Below are positions 7,881-15,011 of a DNA stretch of 36,863 bases, one piece after another. This DNA comes from Bacteroides cellulosilyticus DSM 14838 (GTDB lineage Bacteria; Bacteroidota; Bacteroidia; Bacteroidales; Bacteroidaceae): the NCBI RefSeq assembly GCF_000158035.1, contig NZ_EQ973490.1, positions 954,607-991,469 on the forward strand, read 5' to 3'. Both the position numbers and the translations under genes were made by a program. Every line of letters starts with the position of its first letter. Within the stretch, counting starts at the first letter, position 1. The notes under the pieces were generated by a model. It was not told the origin of the DNA. It did no database searches and saw only the letters and a program-made list of their open reading frames with translations.

Positions 7881-9926
7881 TCAGTTTCTTACCAATATGT
7901 CCTTATACTCTGTGTTAACTTGTTCTTCCTGGGTCGGGTCGTAGTTCTCGGCGTAGTTCATGACCAGCGTGTCGTCGTCTTCCAAGGCAATCCGGAAGTA
8001 GGCAAGCGAGGCTTCTTCTGATGGCCAATAGCCTATTATTCCAGTCAGTTCGTGCACTCTCCACGTCATGTCCTCGTTCAGGTGTTCTTCGTCGGCCCAG
8101 CGCGTATAGGTGGTGAACTTACCGGCTTCGGTGTACTCACTCCAGCATTCCAGAGGCAGGTCGTCCGTCACTTCCACCCATGCTCCGTCCACCTTCTGGT
8201 AGCGTTTGGACAGGATCCACTTGCCCACCATGCGCTCGGCCAGGGTCTTCTCGTCTTCGTCGCTGACACGGCGGAGACGCATCTTGTATTGGGGAAAGCC
8301 TTCTTCGGTAAGCTCCAGCTTGTTCTTGGTGAGGCGGTGGATTTTGCAGAGGCTTTTGTCCATCCGGAACGTAAAGTCGGTATCGTCCGTGTCTCCCCAG
8401 TCCGATAGGTATAAGTTGGTCCAGTAGGCAGCAGTACGAGTCCTGAACAACTCGCCGTTGGCGCGCAGCGTGAAGGTCTGTGCAGAGCCTACGGGCAGCT
8501 TTTCGGGTACCCACTCGCCATACTCCTTATAGAAAAGCTTCGTAACTTCCCATTTGCCTGTGAGGTGATCGGCAATGGGGGTCAGGATACGACCCGGCTC
8601 GTCCGGCAATTGGTTCACATAGTCCATGAGATCTTCGTAGAAAGTGCCCCAACCCGTCAGTTGGTCGAAACGACAGTCGTGATAGCGTTCGCGCGCCTCT
8701 TCACTGCTGCTGTAGTTGGAAAGGTTAGTGTAGACATTGTAGAGGAAGTCGTGCTTCCCGTCGGTTTGCCGGTGGGTGACCACGATGTCGGCCAGCACCT
8801 CGTCCAGCCGATTGATGTAGGAGGCAAGGCTCATGTTGCCGCTATGTACGAAGGCGGCATGCAGGTAGCCCGGCAGATCAACAGCGTAAAAAGCCCGTGT
8901 GTTCTGGAAAAAGTCGGAATGGTCCCTCTCATACTTGTCAACCAAGGCACGCATGTAGCCTTTGCCGTAGGTCTCACCGTAAACGGCCGGCGCGTCGGTC
9001 GTGAGGTTCACCTCGTCCATTGATTCGTGCATCAGGTCGAGTGTCTGCCGCAACACGTCCCACAGGGGACTGAGGTCGCGCAGACGGGTCACTTCCATCA
9101 CCATGCCGCTGACGCCCTGATTGTGGAACTCCTGCCACAGGTTGATGGCACGATGGGCTGTACGCTTCAGGGTCTCTTCCACGGAGCAGCCTTCCCGGAG
9201 GTCGTTGATGAGGGAGGTATAATCATAGGCATAGTCGGGTATGGAGAAAGGCGATCCGAGCAGGTAGTCGGCCGTGCCCTCCCACTCGGCCAGCATCTCA
9301 ATGCTTCCCTGCTGACAGGAGTGGGCAATAAGGGCTTCGAGGTCCACGCCCGATTGGCGGATGGCATTGCCCAGCTGGGCAGCGGTCATGAGATTGCCGT
9401 TGTCCGACAGCGAGGCGCGGGTGCCGGGCCGGTCGGCACGGGTGTCATCCGCCGGATCGGGCAAGTCGGTTTCGGGCGAGAAAGTGATGCCGTGCCCGCC
9501 GAAGGCAAGGAGATAGCGCCGGCAGGGATATTGCTCTGCTGACCAGCGGATGAACTCGGCAAGGTTGGCGGGATCGGTGACGGCGAAGTCATCGACGGAG
9601 CCGAATTCGGTATCTTGTGTCAGCACCCCGTCCTGTGCGGTGTAGCGGCACGTGCCGTTGCGCGCTTCGCCTTCTCCTTTGCCGGAGGCTTTCATCAGGA
9701 TGGTAACCGCCACATCGTCGCCCGTGGCCTCGGCAGCCTGGCGTGCGCTTTCCATCAGGAGAATGTCGTGTTCGGGGTCACCGCCCGACATGTAGAACAT
9801 GAGGCAGTAGCCACTCGGTGTGGGGTCTGGCACGGGAACGGGTGTCGGTTCGTTGTCATCGCTGCAGGATGACAAGGCCGCCAATGAAAGGAGGTAGGCG
9901 ACGAGATAATTCAGGTATTTGTTCAT
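7881..9926 (-). CDS. Clostripain-family (C11) surface protease fused to two lipocalin-like modules
   Basis: The start at 9926 (MNKYLNYLVAYLL) matches the paralogues' MKKYLNH; the ATG at 9935 is an alternative. The product has 681 residues, lipobox LSSC (Cys21), an SDDNEPTP tail, catalytic His145 (GGHGITF) and Cys204 (IAHSCQQGSIE). Its inter-catalytic linker is longer than in the other copies, with two Arg sites (DDTR and PGTR-ASLSD, Arg163 and Arg170). The residue two before the catalytic Cys is His, against Asp in classical C11 enzymes. Module 1 is about 448-556 and module 2 about 562-681. By eye this copy is clearly more GC-rich than the paralogue at 5805-7835, so the copies have different histories despite being adjacent. 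Confidence 0.85.
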   Translation of the reverse strand: MNKYLNYLVAYLLSLAALSSCSDDNEPTPVPVPDPTPSGYCLMFYMSGGDPEHDILLMESARQAAEATGDDVAVTILMKASGKGEGEARNGTCRYTAQDGVLTQDTEFGSVDDFAVTDPANLAEFIRWSAEQYPCRRYLLAFGGHGITFSPETDLPDPADDTRADRPGTRASLSDNGNLMTAAQLGNAIRQSGVDLEALIAHSCQQGSIEMLAEWEGTADYLLGSPFSIPDYAYDYTSLINDLREGCSVEETLKRTAHRAINLWQEFHNQGVSGMVMEVTRLRDLSPLWDVLRQTLDLMHESMDEVNLTTDAPAVYGETYGKGYMRALVDKYERDHSDFFQNTRAFYAVDLPGYLHAAFVHSGNMSLASYINRLDEVLADIVVTHRQTDGKHDFLYNVYTNLSNYSSSEEARERYHDCRFDQLTGWGTFYEDLMDYVNQLPDEPGRILTPIADHLTGKWEVTKLFYKEYGEWVPEKLPVGSAQTFTLRANGELFRTRTAAYWTNLYLSDWGDTDDTDFTFRMDKSLCKIHRLTKNKLELTEEGFPQYKMRLRRVSDEDEKTLAERMVGKWILSKRYQKVDGAWVEVTDDLPLECWSEYTEAGKFTTYTRWADEEHLNEDMTWRVHELTGIIGYWPSEEASLAYFRIALEDDDTLVMNYAENYDPTQEEQVNTEYKDILVRN

Positions 9927-9960
9927 GTTGTTCATTCTTTTAATGTAAACAATGTATTAT

Positions 9961-10038
9961 TTAAGATTCTATTTTATCGTCTTTCTTCATCCACATGCCA
10001 AGCGCCTTTGCCGCTTCTTCTTCCGGCATCACTTCCGA
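9961..10038 (-). pseudogene. Relic of the C-terminus of a second deaminase gene
   Basis: Read on minus, this stretch encodes 25 residues ending AKALGMWMKKDDKIES and a stop. It aligns without gaps to the end of the deaminase at 1447-2013 (VKAFDMWMKKDDKIEY), with 16 of 25 residues identical. At the DNA level a run of about 31 bases is identical (around 1453-1483 and 9967-9997). No other part of a deaminase is present. It is a leftover of a duplicated copy, stranded between two C11 protease genes. Confidence 0.8.
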
Positions 10039-10099
10039 TGATGTTCACGATGTTGTCGGCCGGCAGGCCGTTAATCTGGTACTTGATGTCTTCTGCCAT
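9974..10099 (-). CDS. Possible 41-residue small ORF, doubtful
   Basis: An ATG at 10099 opens a short frame starting MAEDIKYQINGLPADNIVN. It lies 12 bases after the stop of the simple C11 protease and would be translated in another frame across the deaminase relic, ending in VDEERR. The first 20 or so residues look protein-like, while the rest is simply the relic read out of frame. It may be the head of a truncated gene or a fortuitous frame. There is no signal peptide. I do not recognise it, and I give no function. Confidence 0.3.
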   Translation of the reverse strand: MAEDIKYQINGLPADNIVNIIGSDAGRRSGKGAWHVDEERR

Positions 10100-10111
10100 A
10101 CTTGAATTCTT

Positions 10112-11488
10112 TTATGGATTCTCTGATTTCGGTTGGAACTCGTTGATGCTAAGGTAATTGCCCCATCCTGTTTGCCGGTGGAACTTCAGCATCGGGTAGA
10201 GGACGGCATAGTCGGCATATTCATACTGTTGTCCGTTTGCGTCCTCTATCACGAAGTCGTTCCTGTTGTAGTATTCGGCGGGCATCCAAGTGATGCCTAC
10301 GGTAAATTCGGGTATGATGCCTTCGTTATGGTGGCTTGCACGCACGGGCTGCATTTTCTGCAAAGCGTTGGACAACAGGTAGGCTTGGGTGGAAAGCGTC
10401 CCGTTCATGCAGTAGTTGGCGATGTGGTTGGCATAATAGTCGAGGTCGATGGAGTAACTGCCGGGATACTGGTCGAATTGGTAGATGGAATAGAGTTGGT
10501 AATAATCGAACAGCTCCAAGGACTCGGCGTCATTCTGGCAACTGTTGCGTTCTTCGATGAGCGCGTCGGTGAAGAGGCGCATCTCGTCGAGCACGGGTTG
10601 CAACATGCGGGTGTCGGTCAGCGACAGGTCGTACGAGTTGTTGGTATCCAGACTTTTCCACAACTCCACCGTCAGCGGAACATATTCCTGCATGGCGGGC
10701 AGCACTTCGCTGTGTTGCTCCAGTTTGTCCATCAGCCGGCCGTAATGACCGCCGTAGCCGGGGGTGATGTGCGAGGCGCTGAGGATGTAGTCCGTGTAGT
10801 CGGCTATCTGGCAGATGTTCTCCATCATGTTCATCAGGCACACGTCCATATAGATGAGGTCGAAGTGCACCCCCGACCGCTTCAGCCCTTCTTCCAGCTC
10901 GAAGATGGAGAGATGGCTGTCCACGCCGGCTTCCTTAACGTTGTCGTCGAACACCACGCCGCGTGTGCTGCTGCCGGGCCAGTTGCTGGGCTGGTCATAG
11001 ACAGGCGTGAACTCCGAGCCGTGGTTCCACAGCACGAGGACATACCGCTTGGCGGGCATCCGCTCTGCCGCGTCGCTGATGAACGAGGCCAGGTGGTCGG
11101 GATTGTCCAGACGGTAGTCGGCATCGGCTATGCGCTCGTTTTCCATACCTGTGGGCGTGAGGCTGTAGAGCCGCGTGCCTTGGAACTGAGCATCATCGCC
11201 CGTTTGATAGGGGACTGAGAATTTCACCAGTCCGGTGAACTGCACCTTGTCCGAATAGCCGTAGCCTTCCACTTGCGAGAGGTTGTAGATGAGGGCATCA
11301 TCCAAGTTTCCGCCGCCGCATCCGTAGAGCATGACGGTGTAGTCGGCGTCAGGTTCCGGCTCCGGTTCGGCGCTCTGTTCGGTGGTGGGGGCTTCATCGT
11401 CGCTGCAGGCGATGAAGCCGAGCGGCAGGGTGGCGCACACTAACCACAGCAGGAAGTGTGCGAAGGTGGATGTAGTTGTTTTCTTCAT
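10112..11488 (-). CDS. Clostripain-family (C11) surface protease, simple form
   Basis: This 458-residue lipoprotein has Cys28 (FIAC) and a SDDEAP tail followed by a Glu/Pro-rich linker. It has the classical C11 signature: His156 in LWNHGSEF, Cys217 in MDVCLMNMMEN with Asp two residues before the Cys, and linker Arg176 (SSTR-GVVFDD) at the position of the self-processing site in characterised family members. The C-terminal block HRQTGWGNYL matches the end of the protease part in the fused paralogues, but no lipocalin-like modules follow. It is the first C11 gene in the direction of transcription. Cleavage after Arg or Lys is expected by analogy with clostripain. It could process or activate neighbouring envelope proteins, which is inference. 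Confidence 0.88.
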   Translation of the reverse strand: MKKTTTSTFAHFLLWLVCATLPLGFIACSDDEAPTTEQSAEPEPEPDADYTVMLYGCGGGNLDDALIYNLSQVEGYGYSDKVQFTGLVKFSVPYQTGDDAQFQGTRLYSLTPTGMENERIADADYRLDNPDHLASFISDAAERMPAKRYVLVLWNHGSEFTPVYDQPSNWPGSSTRGVVFDDNVKEAGVDSHLSIFELEEGLKRSGVHFDLIYMDVCLMNMMENICQIADYTDYILSASHITPGYGGHYGRLMDKLEQHSEVLPAMQEYVPLTVELWKSLDTNNSYDLSLTDTRMLQPVLDEMRLFTDALIEERNSCQNDAESLELFDYYQLYSIYQFDQYPGSYSIDLDYYANHIANYCMNGTLSTQAYLLSNALQKMQPVRASHHNEGIIPEFTVGITWMPAEYYNRNDFVIEDANGQQYEYADYAVLYPMLKFHRQTGWGNYLSINEFQPKSENP

Positions 11489-11525
11489 TGTGAATGAGAA
11501 TTTGAGTGATTAAAGAATATGTTTG

Positions 11526-12236
11526 TCAAAAACAATACTTTACCCCAGCCTGTATGGTGAAGGTGGTGTTGTATTGCGGTTGTTTGGTATGTTTCATATA
11601 ATCCTTGGTCGTGGAGGTCAGTGCATAGTAGCAACGGCCTTCCGCTTCCAGCTCGATATGGGGGTGGATACGGTAGCACACGCCCACGCCGCCCACCAGT
11701 CCGGCATCGAAACGGTTGTCGCGTTTGGAGATGAATTCATACCGGCGGTCGTAAGGTGCAAAGACAAACGACTCATTGTCGGCTAAAAAATCATCTATCA
11801 GATTATCCCAGGATATTTCTGTACCCTTCACCCGGCTATCCGCCCAATAGCCCATGTAACCGCCGGCATGGAGGAAGCCGCGTAACTTTTCACCGCCGAA
11901 CGAGAAGCGTGCCATCACAGGCAGCGAGAGGTAGTGGTCGCGGCGGTCGCGGTAACCTTGGTTATAGGCACGTTGCATTGAGTACCCCTTTTGCAGATAG
12001 ACAAAGTCGGCACGTACCGCCAGCCAGTCCAGGATGCCGTATTCCACGGGAATGCCCACGGTTAGCCCGCCGCGCCCGTCGAAGTTGAAGTCGTATGCAT
12101 ATTGGGTATCGATGCTGTACTGGTTGTAAGCATAACCGGCGCTCACTCCCACCTTCCACTGCGCTGCTGCCCGGTCGGGCAACAGGCATCCTGCCAGAAG
12201 CAGCAGGCTGGTTACTATCCATTTATTTTGTTTCAT
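11526..12236 (-). CDS. Outer-membrane beta-barrel protein
   Basis: This 236-residue protein has a cleavable signal peptide (MKQNKWIVTSLLLLAG, cleavage likely after RAAA at about residue 25). The mature part is made of alternating amphipathic strands: WKVGVSAGYAYNQY, RGGLTVGIPVEYGI, WLAVRADFVYLQKGY, YLSLPVMARFSF, FDAGLVGGVGVCYRI, IELEAEGRCYYAL. It ends in a terminal Phe strand (TIQAGVKYCF), the usual outer-membrane insertion signal. Size and pattern fit the 8- to 10-stranded outer-membrane protein family (PorT/OmpW-like) common in Bacteroidetes. It sits between the S41 peptidase and the simple C11 protease genes with gaps of about 40 bases. It may be a membrane partner for the surface proteins; no transport substrate is evident. 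Confidence 0.8.
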   Translation of the reverse strand: MKQNKWIVTSLLLLAGCLLPDRAAAQWKVGVSAGYAYNQYSIDTQYAYDFNFDGRGGLTVGIPVEYGILDWLAVRADFVYLQKGYSMQRAYNQGYRDRRDHYLSLPVMARFSFGGEKLRGFLHAGGYMGYWADSRVKGTEISWDNLIDDFLADNESFVFAPYDRRYEFISKRDNRFDAGLVGGVGVCYRIHPHIELEAEGRCYYALTSTTKDYMKHTKQPQYNTTFTIQAGVKYCF

Positions 12237-12280
12237 ATCTTTTTTCTTGTTTATTTTTATGTCTTAATCTTGTTATTGTC

Positions 12281-13600
12281 TCATTTTTTGCCATGCAGGA
12301 AGTCGATGGCGTATTCCAGTTGGTTGTCTATGTGCTGGCCGGTAAATTGTTCCACATCCAGTGGTACCGTGATGTCAGGTGTTATCCCTTTGCCTTCCAG
12401 TATTTCGCCTTCGGATGTACGTGACATCGATGTACTGGTATAAACATAATAGCTTACACTTGCACAATCCGGGTCGCCAAACTGCCCGGAGAAGGAGAAG
12501 TGTGTTTCAGAAGTCAAGGGACCATGACCTCCGAACGTGCGTGTGCCTATCACCGTGGCATAGGGCAATTTCTTGACCGGCTCTGCTGTCATTTCCGACA
12601 TGCTCACTGACCAACTGTCTGTCAGCACTACCACTTGGCGGTCACCGATACAGTCGGTTTCGGGCAGTGGTTCCTCCATTTCGAGCAGTTCGCCTAATTT
12701 CCGTTGCGTGATGACTTGCGCCCGGAAAGGAACCCATTCGCCGTAGTCCAGCCGTCCCACTCCCATCTTGGTTCTTGTGTCGAACACGTGTATGTCTTCT
12801 TTCAACAGCGGTCCCAATACGGTGAACATGTCCAACAAATAGCCTCCCCCGTTGCTGCGAACGTCAATGATGACTCCCTTGATGTTCGGGTTGAACAAGA
12901 GTTGGTTGGCGTATTCGCAATAGACCGCGGCGGCAGCCTGCGCCACCTCTTCGCCCGATTTATTATGGTTCCCCAACTGGGCAATGATGCTGAAGTTGCT
13001 GAATCTTAGGTAGAGGATGTCATTGTCAATAACGTAGGTGAACATGTGGTCCAAGTCGGGATTGGGGTTATTATCGACGAACTCCCGGTCGTGCGTGATG
13101 CGTCCCTCCTTCTTCAGTTTGTCACGATATACCTGGAAGCCTTCGCGGGGGATATACTCCTGGTAGTCTTCCCGTTTCTTCACCTCCATTGCGCCGGGTT
13201 GGACATAGAAGAGCTGCTCCGTTTCTTCCGGACCTGCCTTCACATTCCTCAACTGGACTAACATGTGATGGTCAATAAACGAACCGCATATCTCTTCATA
13301 CAGTTTCTGCAAGTCGGCGGTAGGAACCGCTTCCTGCTTGTCCAGCTCCACGAAGCGCGGACGGTATTGGCTGTAGACGGCATCCCAATCGGTCGGGTCT
13401 GCCTCCCAAAACACGTAGTTCTGGTTGATTCCGTGCCAGATTGCATCAAACTGTTCGGTCAGGGACTTGTCGGCAGTAAGTACGCCGGGCTGTATCACGT
13501 CGTCTGCCTCGTCGCGGCAGGCAGTCAGCAACGCCAGTAGGGTAACGATGGCGAAAGCCGACATAAATTTGGTAGTATAAGTCATTCGTTTCATAAACAT
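12281..13600 (-). CDS. S41-family (tail-specific protease type) lipoprotein
   Basis: With the start at 13600 (MFMKRMTYTTKF) the product has 439 residues. The ATG at 13594 is equally possible; a longer frame to 13666 lacks a sensible signal peptide. It is a lipoprotein (LTAC, Cys28; tail RDEADD). An N-terminal helical region contains FIDHHM (residues 108-113), in the place of the D-x-H motif of S41B enzymes. The S41 core follows with IIDVRSNGGGYL (about 245-255) and LTDSWSVSMSEM (nucleophile probably Ser333). The later block GTRTFGGHG lacks the catalytic Lys of the CtpA/Tsp type, pointing to the S41B/tricorn-like subgroup with a Ser-His catalytic centre. No clear PDZ domain is visible. Its leader DNA is nearly identical to that of the gene just upstream. 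Confidence 0.78.
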   Translation of the reverse strand: MFMKRMTYTTKFMSAFAIVTLLALLTACRDEADDVIQPGVLTADKSLTEQFDAIWHGINQNYVFWEADPTDWDAVYSQYRPRFVELDKQEAVPTADLQKLYEEICGSFIDHHMLVQLRNVKAGPEETEQLFYVQPGAMEVKKREDYQEYIPREGFQVYRDKLKKEGRITHDREFVDNNPNPDLDHMFTYVIDNDILYLRFSNFSIIAQLGNHNKSGEEVAQAAAAVYCEYANQLLFNPNIKGVIIDVRSNGGGYLLDMFTVLGPLLKEDIHVFDTRTKMGVGRLDYGEWVPFRAQVITQRKLGELLEMEEPLPETDCIGDRQVVVLTDSWSVSMSEMTAEPVKKLPYATVIGTRTFGGHGPLTSETHFSFSGQFGDPDCASVSYYVYTSTSMSRTSEGEILEGKGITPDITVPLDVEQFTGQHIDNQLEYAIDFLHGKK

Positions 13601-13692
13601 TATTGTTTGCTTTTTGAGATATCTGTACATTTTATAAGTTTTCAATGCTTTTTGTGAGTATTTCATTTCATATAGTCATCCTTTCTTTCGGT

Positions 13693-15006
13693 CTATTCCA
13701 CACCGTTGATCAGGATACGGATCTCCATGTCGAGCAGGAACTGGAACGTGTTTTTGTCCAAGGGATCACCATACTGAGGAAAGCTATGCAGGATATAGTT
13801 CGCGATGGCGGCATCAGCGTCAGCCGTTATGAAACCGGCTGTCAGTTCGTCTGGAATGAAGGGACTCGCCTGGAGGACGAACGTGTTGTCCTCGCCCACC
13901 GTGTTGATCTCGTCTATCCCAAAGTTGTCGATGAAAACACCGTGGAAGTCGATGCTTGTCGGCCTGCGCGTCAGATGCGAAGCCATGTCCGCCGTCAGCC
14001 CGTATTCGGCAGCTTCGGCACTCAGGTCGATGACGTAATCAATGTCATCGCGGTTGGCGTTCAGCTCTGCAATCGGCATGTCTCGGCGAATAATAACCGT
14101 GCGCGGACAGTAGGTGATGGGCAGGTCGATAATCTTCTGCGTGCCGCCGAAGTCGGTGATCGCCACTTGTGACGCAGTGCTCACCTTCTTCTCTTTGCCC
14201 TCTTCGAGCGAGGTCCACAACTCATGGCCTTCCTTGGGAATCAGCGACACGTATTGTTTCTCGTGCAGGGTGAGCCAATCGAGGGTCATCGCCTCGCCCT
14301 GAGACTCAGCCTTCGTGATGAAGCTGATATCGTAGACCCACTCCCCGCCCGAGGCATTACGATAAGTGTTTACGTCCGTGTAGAGTATGTAGGGATTAAG
14401 CTCCCCATGCGCGGTTCGTAGGGTCTGCACCAGCGAGTAGCGAAACTCCACCCCTTCGTCCGCCGTGGGGACAATCTGCACGGGCAAAACCGGCGAGCTG
14501 ACTTTATGAGCCACGCCCGCTGCATCGGTATAGTTCATGACGAGGTAGAGGTCCGAAACGTTGCGGAAATTCCCTTCACCCTGGGTCTTGATGGTCACAA
14601 TCCACTGGCCGTCGAGAATCTCGCCGCTACCGTTGCGGTCGGGTTCCACTCCGGTGATTTTATAACAGTCGGACGGGGTAACGTAAGAGGCCCGCGACTG
14701 GGCAGAGAAGGCACTTCGAGTAGGTGGTACGAGCAGGTAGGTGTCGCTGTTCTGCAAGTCGAGTTCAAGATTACCTTCCGTAACTGCCACGCCTGAAGGG
14801 TTCACCCGGAAACGCAGCTGAAATGAGGTTCCTTTCACCGCCGTGACTGACACGGCGTCCATGATGACGATACCCGTGGGCATCGGTTGCTTGAGCGCAT
14901 CCACGTCGTCTTTCCACTCGTCTTTGTTGCAAGCGGCCAGCATGAGGGCGACGAAGACAAGAACCGATATAAATTTGGTGGTATAAATCATTCGTTTCAT
15001 AAGCAT
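13693..15006 (-). CDS. Surface lipoprotein of unknown function
   Basis: The product has 437 residues. Its signal MLMKRMIYTTKFISVL is nearly the same as that of the S41 gene downstream. It has lipobox LAAC (Cys26) and the charged tail NKDEWKDD. The mature protein is beta-rich, with two or more Ig-like stretches (for example SVTAVKGTSFQLRFRVNPSG and QWIVTIKTQGEG, then YLVMNYTD). I recognise no catalytic motif. The C-terminal part, with DIDYVIDLSAEAAEYGL and FHGVFIDNFGI, is less obviously repetitive. It starts five bases after the stop of the membrane-anchored protein gene, so the pair is co-translated. The general plan resembles Bacteroides surface lipoproteins with a leading Ig-like domain, but no family name is justified. 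Confidence 0.75.
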   Translation of the reverse strand: MLMKRMIYTTKFISVLVFVALMLAACNKDEWKDDVDALKQPMPTGIVIMDAVSVTAVKGTSFQLRFRVNPSGVAVTEGNLELDLQNSDTYLLVPPTRSAFSAQSRASYVTPSDCYKITGVEPDRNGSGEILDGQWIVTIKTQGEGNFRNVSDLYLVMNYTDAAGVAHKVSSPVLPVQIVPTADEGVEFRYSLVQTLRTAHGELNPYILYTDVNTYRNASGGEWVYDISFITKAESQGEAMTLDWLTLHEKQYVSLIPKEGHELWTSLEEGKEKKVSTASQVAITDFGGTQKIIDLPITYCPRTVIIRRDMPIAELNANRDDIDYVIDLSAEAAEYGLTADMASHLTRRPTSIDFHGVFIDNFGIDEINTVGEDNTFVLQASPFIPDELTAGFITADADAAIANYILHSFPQYGDPLDKNTFQFLLDMEIRILINGVE

Positions 15007-15011
15007 TAATT

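Noticed and set aside
10133..11218. Long plus-strand open frame (361 codons) over the simple C11 protease
   Set aside because: It is antisense to a gene with clear catalytic motifs and lipoprotein signal. Its translation is rich in Val, Gly and His runs typical of a shadow frame in GC-rich DNA, with no domain pattern.
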